Shown: positions 27,091-37,369 of the stretch, one piece after another
Layout of the letters: every line of letters starts with the position of its first letter
Numbering within the stretch: position 1 is the first letter of the stretch
NCBI RefSeq assembly: GCF_954871325.1
Contig: NC_088777.1
Location: 50,782,974 to 50,846,973 of the forward strand
Source of the DNA: Gordionus sp. m RMFG-2023
Taxonomy: Eukaryota > Nematomorpha > Gordioida > Chordodea > Parachordodidae
DNA length: 64,000 bases
Direction: 5' to 3'
Position numbers and translations under genes: made by a program
Notes under the pieces: model-generated
What the model was told of the DNA's origin: nothing
What the model saw: the letters and a program-made list of their open reading frames with translations, nothing else
Database searches by the model: none

Positions 27091-27504
27091 AATTATATAT
27101 TTTCTTAATTCTTTTATTAGAATCTTATTAATATTATCAATATTATCGGTGCCTGATTTTATAAAAGTGCAGCAATTTTATTCTCTGTAATATTGTATAA
27201 CTGCAATAATTTATATTTATAATTAATTGATTTAATATATTGAGTATGCATTTTTTTTATATTTGTGATGTATAATTTGATTTTATAGTGCAATATCGAT
27301 GTAACTCATATAAAATATATATTTTCGATTAATATTATTTTATATAGGTAATGAATATGATTTTAGATGTGCATTTTTTTAAAATAAATATATGATTATC
27401 GTATATTACTAATCTTTTTTTTTACTAAAAATGTAAAACGTTTGAACTTATTTTCAAAAAATAAGAAGTAATAAAAATTATGTAAATCAAAGAAGCCATT
27501 TAAG

Positions 27505-27575
27505 GGAACCCGGTCGAAGACCAGGCAAAAGCGGGCCGAAGGCCCGCTAAAATGGGAGTATGGGGGCGAAGCCCC
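27505..27575. repeat. GC-rich hairpins in the hAT subterminal region
   Basis: CGGTCGAAGACCAGG, GCGGGCCGAAGGCCCGC and GGGGCGAAGCCCC are three successive short stems with GAAG or CGAAG loops, about 60-130 bases from the right TIR. The same stem type recurs at 10.07 and 18.05 kb, so it is a family mark rather than a chance palindrome. Confidence 0.75.
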
Positions 27576-27644
27576 ATATAAATAAGGCCGCTATAAAAAA
27601 TGCCCAGGAGGCAGTAGTGTCGCCAGTCCGCCCCTGGTAAGGGC

Positions 27645-28184
27645 TCTTGTCTTATCGCCTATATTTTTTAAGAATTTTAAAGTTCCGCTTGGCATGAGTC
27701 TAAGGGAAGAGATAACGATCGGTGTAAAAATATAATTTGTGAATTTGGAATATTTCATTTTTTTTTGTTTCTCGGCTATATCAACCGGATTAGAATTTAA
27801 ATTTTTTGGGAAAGAAGATACGCATGTGAAGTCCCAAAGTAAGGATTTCCTTAAAGACCAAGGCACGGAAGTTAAGCCATCATCTAATCATAAATTTGTA
27901 GGCTCCAGGATGTTTGGTATTCAGGCCCTGGTAAGAGAACGGCTAATAGCTAAATTAATTGCTGTATGCCTTGAATATATATACAATGTAGACCATGTCT
28001 ACTTTGATATTTTACATATTTTAAAAAATTCCAGTTGTGCTTTATTACCAAATCAGTGCATATTTATTTAGTATTCGTAGAATAACTTAATCATGCTGAG
28101 TGATAAAGGATGCAGACAAATAGCAAAATTCTCAGACCCCACTAATTTATTTTGGTGCAGCCCAAACTCCCAAATTTTTTGTCA
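27645..28184 (-). mobile_element. Upstream piece of the LINE split by the hAT (endonuclease-like region)
   Basis: The minus strand reads AINLAISRSLTRA, then IPNILEPTNL, then LTSVPWSLRKSLLWDFTCVS, and continues to KFLKNIGDKTRALT at 27645. This follows the order of the LINE at 37.6 kb (NDTIARALKSAGIPSTLEPT, MIPWKRGEFLTWDFSCID). The two halves of this copy are now 5.7 kb apart. On its other side the copy is cut at 28184/28193 by the long-TIR element. Confidence 0.85.
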
Positions 28185-28755
28185 GGCTCAATCAATGACA
28201 TATATAATACCTAGACTGACGATTCATTCATTAAAATGCATTTTTACCCTGAATTCATAGTGGCGCGATTGCGATTGCGATTTAGACGCGATTAATACAA
28301 AATACAGTAAATATGATATCGCATTCATAGTTACCGATCGCGCGATTTGATACGCGATAGCAAATCGCCGCGATTTTTTCAAAACACAAATCATTTTGTG
28401 TTTATCGCGAAGATTTTGAAATATTGCTTCGTTAAATACACATTTTGGTGAATTTATCTTAAAATTTAAGATTTAGCGCTATTTTTAAATTATTTGAAAT
28501 GAATTCAATGGTTACATTTTTTTATGATGTAAAATCAAAGAATCATCAAGTTAAAATTATGATTTAAATTTAAAAATTTTTTTTAGAAAATAGATAGCTT
28601 TTATAGTATCAGTTAAAGAATATGAATGTTTGTATAATAAACATAATAATTTATATAAAAATATTATATACAAGAATAATATGGAATTATTAGTTCACCA
28701 GTATAATATGCCCAGTAATAATTTTGCATATATATTATATTTATAAACCTTTTTA

Positions 28756-29460
28756 GATTCATCTCTTAAAGCTCTTTGGAAAAATCTAAAAGATTGTTTC
28801 ATGAGAGAAAGACTAAAAATGACCAAACTTAAGAGTGGGTCACAGGCAGACCATCATATTTCATGGCCATACTATCAGGATATGCTATTCCTGGTAGAAA
28901 CTGTAACACCAAGGTTACAGTTATCCTCTTTAGATATGAGGGAAGGATCTATTCCAAAAGATGTAAATAATATCTTTAATGAAATTATGGGGAGACAAAT
29001 GAATGTAAAATATAACATTTGAATTGGTAATATATTTTTTATTTAGTTGATTGTATTGATAGTGATCTTATAATAGATACTATTATTCCTAAAGGACCTC
29101 CATCACAGCTTAGTAATGAGTGTGCTAATTATAAATTTTAAAAATATACATTATTTATATTTAAGAATATATTTTTTCTGACTCTATTATTTCATCTTGT
29201 AAATATCCTAAGAGAAGGAATAATGATATAGGTAATTTATATTTATTATTTACTTTATAGAAAATTTTAAAATAGATGAAATAAAAACTTTACTAAAATT
29301 AGAACATGAAAAAATGAAATTGGAATTAGAGATGACTAAAAATAGATATAATGAATATGCGATATGTCATGTAATGAGAGAGAAATTAGACAGATGCAGT
29401 ATTCAAGAGAAGAAAGATCTTTCTGATCAAATGTATGATCTCATACGCAACTTTAATTAA
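28756..29460 (+). CDS. MADF-domain (Myb/SANT-like) protein of the Harbinger element
   Basis: Four apparent exons: from about 28756 to 28997, about 29045-29140, about 29178-29230 and about 29264-29460. The first reads LKALWKNLKDCFMRERLKMT and SWPYYQDMLFLVETVTPR, a typical MADF module (W..L.D.Y.RE...; W.Y...M.FL). The next two give DCIDSDLIIDTIIPKGPPSQ and a KYPKRRNND basic stretch. The last is a charged helix, KLEHEKMKLELEMTKNRY, ending at TAA 29460. In Harbinger elements this second protein binds DNA and carries the transposase into the nucleus. No stop interrupts the exons I could follow. The start codon and first exon border are uncertain, since the AT-rich leader has no clear ATG. Confidence 0.75.
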
Positions 29461-29573
29461 ATAAAATTATTTTGTATATATTTTTATTTGTGTATATATA
29501 TTATTTTAAATAGATATTTTGTATACATTCATATTATTTGAAATAAAATTATATACTATTAAACAGAGTTGGG

Positions 29574-30268
29574 CAGGTCCTCTGGAAAAAGAATCTAGAT
29601 ACAGATTCTTTGTGAAAAAATGAATCTTACAGATACTAGTATCTTTTTCAAAATATCAAAAAGATACAAGATAAAAGATACTTGTATCTTTTGCCTATTT
29701 AGAGTATCTTAAATATAAGATACTTTTAAATTATCATTAACAATTAAGTTAGAATAGTTTGTAAAATACAGTTTTTATTATTTATTTGTGAAGAACATAA
29801 CATTACCATAATAAGAATGAATATTTGCAAGAATTAATAAAATATTTAATGATGAGTTGATTATAATAATCAGGCATTTTAATATTAGTCCATTCTTAGC
29901 ATAGATAGGGAAGGGAGACTAGTATTGGAGTTGAAATATTAATTTGCAAAAGAGTATTTAAAATAAATTCATTATTTTATAAGATAATCAAATTTTTAAA
30001 ATATTTATAATTAGACCTTTGCCATTTTGGCATACTTAACATTGTGCCAAAACTATATAACCTTTCAATTGGAGCTGATGAAGGTATTGCAATATTATAT
30101 TTATAAAAAATTTCTTTAATGGAAGGATAATAATTAAACATTTATTTTTATTATAATATATATAAAATACAAAACAAGATATTTATATAAAATACAAAAT
30201 AAGATTTGATTATATTTATAAATATCTATAATATGGGATTTTTATATAAATATAAACATAATAAATTT
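29574..30268 (-). mobile_element. hAT remnant inside the Harbinger element
   Basis: The left end CAGAGTTGGGCAGG is a common hAT tip and is preceded by CTATTAAA (29566-29573). The same 8 bases occur at 30269-30276, but the expected inverted right end is absent there. On the minus strand at about 30.02-30.1 kb the reading NIAIPSSAPIERLYSFGTML matches the hAT C-terminal motif PLPSSAPVERLFSxxG. Only this part of the transposase is seen. Confidence 0.6.
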
Positions 30269-30385
30269 CTATTAAACTTTGCAATATTTGTTGCTGATTT
30301 AATAGATTGTTGATTAAATAAGTGAATTAAAGGGGATAATTTTTTTTAAGGTTGATAGGAATATATTTTTCCTTATCAATTATAA

Positions 30386-30933
30386 TGTTATGGAGTAAAG
30401 TACATGTTTGTAATATATTTTCTGTTAGCTGTAATCATATGTTGGGTCACCAAAGTTTGCCATATAGCTTTGCAAGTGGTCCTAACAATTTTTTGGATTG
30501 TAGATATTCCCATTTTGAAGGAATAAGCTATGGTAGGATATCTACAGCCTGTAGCTAAATATCTAAATAAAAAATATATATAAATAATAAATTGCTTTAT
30601 TTTTACCTTAAACAAACCATTAGCTTTTCTTCAACACTTATTGGATATTTTATAAAATTTGTGGATGTTGTAAGCAATATTGGTTTTACATGCTCAAGTA
30701 TGTAATAAAAGGTTTCCTAAATTAAAATGATTTATAGATAAAATTACTTTGGTTATCCTCATATAATTGAAAAATTTAACCTTATTTTTTAAGAATTTAG
30801 GAAAGAGAATGTAAAATTCGCCCTCTTTTCTTTTATTAATATTAAGATTGTTCTCCTCCTCTTCAATATTATTTTGTATAAGAGAAATAATATGGCGGCT
30901 CTCATTTTGTGAATTAATATAATCGCTTAGCAC
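30386..30933 (-). pseudogene. Harbinger transposase, N-terminal exons only
   Basis: The minus strand starts near 30933 (MLSDYINSQNESRHI). After an AT-rich interval it gives YILEHVKPILLTTSTNFIKY and PISVEEKLMVCLR up to a GTAAAA donor near 30607. It resumes after TATTTAG with YLATGCRYPTIAYSFKMGIS and TIQKIVRTTCKAIWQTL. This matches the Harbinger sequence around SPEERLAVTLRFLATGxSFRSLAFxFR. The catalytic DDE half (IGAIDGKH region and onward) is missing to the left, where a hAT remnant sits. The two exons are clean, so loss of the rest may be by deletion or insertion. Confidence 0.8.
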
Positions 30934-31291
30934 TATGAATGTAAATCGCTACGATCGATCCAGCTGATCAGTCGCTGCGAAATCGCGATCGCTCTCACTA
31001 TGAATTCAGGGTTTAGCGTCGTTAAAAGCAAATTAGCTGGACCCGCCTTTGGTAACATATAGTGATTATTCTCATGTTAAAAACTACCATTAAATTGATA
31101 ACTTGCTTCCTTATTATCTCGATGATCCAGTAATTCTTTAATAAAGTTTGCATCAGATATAGGAATAAATTAGGCTCTCGTTTAAGTTTTAATGATTAGT
31201 GTAACCAAAATGGCGTCCTTATCTGATTTGCAATGATGTACACTTTTAATGAATGAATCCTCAGTCTAGGTATTATGTCATTGGGCTCAAT

Positions 31292-34139
31292 ACAGTGTAA
31301 ATTTCTTACTAAGGTTGCCCAAACCAGTTTTATCAACTATTTATAATTTTGGGGAAAATTGTTAAAAACAGTACTTTTATGCATTACTACTTTTACGTAA
31401 TATCATAATTCATTGAATCTCTGATCCAGATAATGAAGAATGTGATGTGTACAATGAGGACTTTTTTATATTTATAATGAAAAAATTTACTACTTACAAT
31501 TTTAGATATTTTAAAACAATCATTTTTTTCAAACTTCAATCAATAGTTTATAGATAAAATCTACTTTTAGAATACATTAACAGTCAATCTTGTGAGAAAA
31601 TTAATTCATCCAGTTTTAATAAAAAATAATTTATTTATATAATAAAAAATTCCATCAAAATCAAACAATATAACTGGCATATTAAATTTGTGAGGATGCA
31701 ATAGTGATGCTGTTAAAGCAGTCTAATTTAATTAACAATACCATCAAAAATGAAAATCATCTCAAGTAAACATTAGGAATTTAGAATCCCATATATAAGT
31801 TTGGGGTAATAAATATTTTCACTAGTACAACCTGATGAAAGAAAAATTAAATAACAAATGCAACTTAAGAAGATGTCTATAAATGTATTATAAAAAGTGA
31901 ATATATTTTGTAAAGTACAAATAAATTTTCCTCAATAATGTAAGATTAAAAAATAAAGATTATTTAACAATTTAAAATCTCTATAATCTTTCAAATGCTA
32001 AAAATTGGAACTTGAATTTTATTGACCATAAAAATAACATAGGATTAGATTCAAAATCTTCAAATTATTTATTAAATATAATATATATATAAAATAAAAT
32101 TGGTAATAATCTTCATGTTGAGCTGATTTCTATGTTAGACATCACAAACTATATTGCCATAGGTATTCTATAAAATAAATTCATTATAAAGAATATTAAA
32201 AATATTTCAGTGGTAGCCTATTCTTCATTATATCAGACTCGTCATAAATATTCATCATTTAATTAAATTCATACCTAATCCAAAAATTCATCATAATATA
32301 TTCAATAATATCCTTAAGTGTTTTGATTGACAATTCTAAAAAATTAATTATTTTGGGATTTAAAATTATTTAAATAAAATACTACATGTTCAAATAAATC
32401 TTCAGACAAGCATTTATTTTTTCATATATTTGATTTTATTAAGTACAGAATAGGAGCTGCACATCAGCTTTCTGATCTATAGATAAAAAAAAATTATAAC
32501 ATAAGGCTATAAATAATATTCTCAGATAATATAATTTTATCAAATGAATAGATTTGTCATCAATGGCCAACATATTTAATCAAATTTGTGTGTATGAATT
32601 TAATTTATAGTTAATTAAAGAAATTTACCGATATATAATTATTTCATCAGATATGTATGTAATCCATTGTTTTATTTCTTATATTACATGCTTGAATTTG
32701 ATGTGAAGGATCTTTTTTTTCGTTTTCTTTGAATCTAGAAACAAAAAATATTAAGATGCATTTTCTAAAATATATCAGACAAATGCCTCGTTTCAAATCT
32801 TATTTGATCAGATAAATGATAGTCATCATGTAAAATTTTTATACCTTGATAATATCCAAGTAAGAAAATTAAACCCATTATCCTGTTTTCTGCAATAAAA
32901 TATATAAAAAATTTAAAAGGCATCTAAAATTATATATATATTATCAGACAAATGCCTCGTTTAACATCTTATTTGATCAGTTAGATAAATGAATTGTCAT
33001 CATATAAAAATTATTTATATTTACGTGGTTGAAATTGGATATTTTAAAACTAGTAAAACTAGGAATATATGAAGGAAGGAGGAAATGAAAGTATGAATAG
33101 ATGAAAGGAAATAAATTAAAAGAAATATTAAATATAACAAATTAACAAAAATATTAATTTTTAAAATATCTACTGAAAAAATATTAAGATAATATGTTTA
33201 TATAAATTTTTTTTGCATATTAATTACATATTTAATTTTTTAATATAATATAAATTTTAATTACCTTTTAATACTAAGAAAATTCATATATATAATAGGA
33301 ATATTAAATTAAATATTTGATCCTTCCATATTATAAGATAAATTACATATTTATTGATTCTAAAATTTCAAGAAATGTGTAGTAACTTATTTAAAAGCAA
33401 GATATCATGGAGGTCATCAGATATATTTCACTCAGATACAGGAATTTCTCTGTATAATAGTTTAAAAAAGATTCCATCCTCACCCCCCCCCCCTTCAAAT
33501 GATGTTATTTACTCTTCTCACTGTACTAATATTGATTTACTAAAAGAATCTATTATTATAGTTTTTTCAATTATATAGTATTAATGTTTTTTTTTCGTTT
33601 TTCAATTATTTATTAAAGCGGTCTCATGTTAATTTATTTTATTTATATCAAATAGTCTTTATTAAGAAAAATAGTGTTTTACAATCTCAGTAAGTTCCAA
33701 AAAGTAATTCAAAAATTTTTATATATTATTTTTTCAAAGGGGCTTGAGCACCTCTGTACCCCCCCCCCCTCCACTAGTGACACTCTTAATATTTTTTTAT
33801 AAATCTTCCTATTACATTTTCTTATATTAACGCATAAATTCTAAATAATACCATTTGATTCATCACGTTTTCTTTTTGATATAATTTACATTTGATTATT
33901 TGTTTTACTATATAAATCGTTGTTCACGTTTGATTCGTATATAAAATATAGTTGTACTGAGCTAACCTCTACCTTAAATTACAACATATAATTGAAACAT
34001 AATAAAAATGAAATATATTAAGATAATATTCAAATAATATATATTTTTTCAGACTTTCAAATTATATTTAATATATAAATATACATATCTATAGAAAATA
34101 TATTATATTTTATGAAATAAAAAAATCCAATTAAGAAGA
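31292..34139. other. AT-rich intergenic DNA, no gene recognised
   Basis: Largely AT-rich. CAGACAAATGCCTCGTTTCAAATC-like words occur at about 32.78 and 32.94 kb as a two-copy repeat with TTTGATCAG and GTCATCAT. Poly-C runs occur at 33.48 and 33.76 kb. No coding homology was seen. Confidence 0.5.
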
Positions 34140-36559
34140 AAAAACTAACAAGTCAAATCTGGGCAGAGACTAGAACGTTCCACTAAAGAAGGTATATTTG
34201 AGACTCTCAAAACTCTATTAATAATTAAATAAATAACTTAGTGCCTGGGTACTAAGGCAGCGATTATGAAGAGGGTGGATATGGATGTCACAAAAAGCAT
34301 ATCCATTGGTGTTACAATTTCACAACTTAATCCCAGACCAATAACAACTCGAAGCTATTCGTTCGCAAGAGACGTCGATTATAACTAGATATTGTATCAT
34401 TCATATTATCTGTTGACTCTGGGTTGGATTTACGTATGGAAAAAATAATGGAGATAACATTTAAATAACATTCGAGTGTAAGTATTCAATGGTATGTTGT
34501 ATTAATGGTAAATTAAGATAGAATTAGGATATAGCTGGTTGGAGTGTTTCCACTTCCGGTGTATAAGGCTGCAATATGAGTTTAATCAATATTAGGGTCT
34601 CCAAGAGTATAATAAAATCTTACAGCTGAGGATAGGAAAGCTGAAACGTTGACGTTTGGTAGAAGGGCATCTTGATTCCAAGTATGGGATAAGAATTCAT
34701 TCTGTAGCCTATTATAAAGAATTTGGGTACCTTATCTCTGCTAGGACCGTGGATTCCAGCATGGAATATTACATACTCAGAGGTTAGCTCTAAACATAAT
34801 TAAGTGCAATCATCTCAACTTTATACTTTTGTGATCAAGCGAGACACATATTGAACATACTCTACTTGGAATAATCTTAGACTATTTTGCTTCCAATTAT
34901 AACGTTAGCGTTTCATAAAAGTCAGCAAAAATTAATGATATAAAAAGTAACACGAATTAAGATGCGCTGAAGTTAGAGGATCAGTCACCAAAGCTAAGCA
35001 TTAGTGCTTTTGGATAAATAATTCCAAATTTTCTTTAATTAAATTTATATTATACTAATTTATAATTATAATATATCTAGCAATTGTCATAGTTGAATAT
35101 CAATGATATATTATCATATGTGTAAACATTTGTAAAATCATAGTGTGTAGGAATTATTAAATTATATTTATAAAATTGCAATTTTTTAGTTAGTTTTATT
35201 TTATATAATTTTATTTTTAGTAAAAATTATGATTTCCAAGCCTGATTATGGTAATTATAATTTTTATAAAATTTTTTAAATTATTAGTATTTCCGATTAG
35301 TAGCTTCCCCCTAAAAGGGAAGCAAATTGAAATGTAAAAATTAATTAATTTTTACCCTTGAATTTAAAATTATTTTTCTCTTCCTTTATATTTAAATAAA
35401 GATTATCGATTTAATAAAAGATTACTAATAATTTTGTGTGATTTTGTTGGGAGTATATTCGAGGAAGGTGGACAACCAATAGTAATAGTATCTTTTAAAT
35501 AAATTTCGAGGAGGACAAAAAAATTGATGAAGGTAAGGAATGTAAAATATTTGGGATGAATAAAATAAATTATAGATAAATGCCTGATGAGTAGGGTAAA
35601 TGTTTTAATATTATCTTTCATTCTATTGAATTTGGCTAGAAATTCATCTCAATATTATACTTACACCCCTAAAGGGTGACTGACACCTGATGAGTAAGAT
35701 TAGTTTTGTAAACTATAATAAAAATTATCTGGGTGAAAGTCTAAATTTAACGGGGCATAGAATTCATTTTTATTTGGATTAAATGTTCCCCATTATGGCA
35801 GTTTGCTGGTATTATGATCTAATAAGTATCAGCTGGAGAACTATTGTCGCGATACCAAATATTCAATTTAAGATTACTTAAAAAAGTGGACTTTCTCTAA
35901 AATAAGTTTGTCCAACTTTTATCAATTTCAAGTAATACTAAAAATACTTTCATTGATTAAAATGCAAAATCTAAATAAAGAGTTTTATTTATTTCATAAT
36001 AAAGTACGAATTTGGAATACTTAAAAAAAATATTAATCGTAATTATATATATAAATATTCGTTAATTAGAATGAAATGTTAAATTTTATGATTCAAGAAA
36101 CAAATTAAATGCAAAAATAAATAATTTAATAAACTTGTAACGACTGATGCCCAAACATTTGATATGGAAAAAGGAATCAATCCAAGTTAACTTTAGAATG
36201 CTTATATTGTATTCAGGAGGGTAACAAGCGGGGAAGGGGGGGGCGTTAGCCAGCTGGGGGTAGGAAAGAATGATATGTACGCCCCCCCCCCCAACGGTGG
36301 CAAGAATTTTTAAAAAATATAAGAGGGTTTTATTAATTGTGAATTGCAAAGTATTCTATTTCAAATAGATTATATTCTATTCTAAAAGTTAGCAAAAAGT
36401 AAAAATTAATTTCTTGTAATTTTATCTCAAGAAAATATAGTTAATTTTCTTACATTTTTTAAACCTTAAACACTGATGGATATAAGAAAATTTTATCAAT
36501 CAAAAAATTATATTTAATGCATACTTTAAAAATATTTTATAAATTTTACAAAAATATTA
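34140..36559. other. Unassigned DNA with a coding-like minus-strand stretch at 34.5-34.75 kb
   Basis: Less AT-rich between 34.15 and 34.9 kb. On the minus strand about 34.72-34.53 kb reads NRLQNEFLSHTWNQDALLPN, VNVSAFLSSAVRFYYTLGDP and, after a stop, ALYTGSGNTPTSYI. The amino acid composition looks coding, but I do not recognise a family. It is probably a transposon remnant. A C/G-rich inverted pair lies at 36.23-36.29 kb. Confidence 0.35.
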
Positions 36560-36720
36560 AAATTACTGTATATCTTATTATCAATGATACCAATTATCAC
36601 AAGCATAAATGAGAAGGCCTTTTCTTCATTACAGAGAATAAAAACTATATCAAAAGTACGGCATCTTAAAATTGATTGAATAGATTGGCGCAATAGATTA
36701 AATTTTCATTTATGAATACC
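36560..36720 (+). pseudogene. hAT transposase C-terminal fragment
   Basis: The plus strand reads MIPIITSINEKAFSSLQRIK, then TISKVRHLKID, with a stop before RNRLNFHL. This resembles the hAT dimerisation motif (PVTSCSCERSFSALRRIKTYLRS). It is a second, separate hAT lineage remnant. No TIRs were found; a short palindrome TAGGGCTACGCCCTA follows at 36.73 kb. Confidence 0.65.
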
Positions 36721-37369
36721 AATTAAATAGGGCTACGCCCTAGCCTGACTATCGGGCGGGAGTGTAGCCTGGGAATTACAAATGGCGCGGAATCAAAAAT
36801 TACCATGAATCACAATTTAAAGAGTTACAAATGGCATTGGATCACAAATCATGAGATATCCGAGTTTAAGATATGAAATCTTATTATAATGAATTGAATA
36901 TTATAACTATGAAATACTTTGAAAACATAGATTGTTAATGGAATTTGTGACACTTACATGGAGAATAGGTTTATGGAATATAATAATTACTATATGGTAA
37001 ATAAGAAATATATTTGAAAATCGATGCTGATAAAAAAAATCTGATTAATTCGGACGTAATTACATAATTTGAAGGGAGGTATGGCCCTGCCCCGGGAATA
37101 TTATGCAAAAGCTCTAAGGCTTCGCTCTCAAACCCAAGGTCGACTACGAGTGGAGTTCAACCCTTCTCCAAAAGTTACGAGAAATACTATGCAGCCTTTT
37201 GCCGCCATGATACTTACTCAACAACAGCCGGTTAAAAGTAATCACAACAATATTTTTCATCAAAGTTAGCTAAGAATGCTCTTCTAAATGGTCATAGATA
37301 AATTAATTTTAAATATTTTATGACGGATAATCATGACATAAACTAGAATTTTATATGCATATATATTTT

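Larger units (their letters stand above)
21965..27636 (+). mobile_element. 5.7 kb hAT element with perfect 8 bp TSD, host to further insertions
   Basis: Termini CAGGGGCGGACTGGC and GCCAGTCCGCCCCTG are perfect 15 bp inverted repeats. Both flanks read GTAAGGGC (21957-21964 and 27637-27644). Remnants of a plus-strand transposase with the hAT C-terminal dimerisation motif lie at about 26.5-27.09 kb. Without the 3.5 kb insertion at 22851-26383 the element would be about 2.1 kb. The right subterminal region has GC-rich hairpins (27512-27570). Stops in the transposase show it is dead. Confidence 0.95.
28247..31011. mobile_element. 2.77 kb PIF/Harbinger element with MADF gene and partial transposase
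   Basis: Perfect inverted ends CCCTGAATTCATAGTG and CACTATGAATTCAGGG. TTTA flanks both sides (28243-28246 and 31012-31015); PIF/Harbinger elements normally duplicate 3 bp, so TTA within TTTA may be the true target. Subterminal regions carry repeated CGCGAT/ATCGCG words at both ends. It encodes a plus-strand MADF-domain protein and a minus-strand Harbinger transposase, the usual two-gene arrangement. The DDE part of the transposase was not found, and a hAT remnant occupies that place. Confidence 0.9.
28193..31283. mobile_element. Small long-TIR element (about 320 bp) carrying a Harbinger insertion, 8 bp TSD
   Basis: Left end CAATGACATATATAATACC and right end AGGTATTATGTCATTG are inverted. Both flanks read GGCTCAAT (28185-28192 and 31284-31291). 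After removing 28247-31011 and one TTTA copy, the left arm continues into GTTAAAAGCAAATTAGCTGG. This is inverted relative to the right-arm stretch CCAAAATGGCGTCC...GATTTGC. It is a sister of the element at 22851-26383 and non-autonomous. Confidence 0.85.

Noticed and set aside
37069-37269. 66-codon open frame (MKGGMALPREYYAKALRL...)
   Set aside because: It lies just past the HLCS 3' end with no homology, no splice partners and no repeat relation that I could see; length is within chance.
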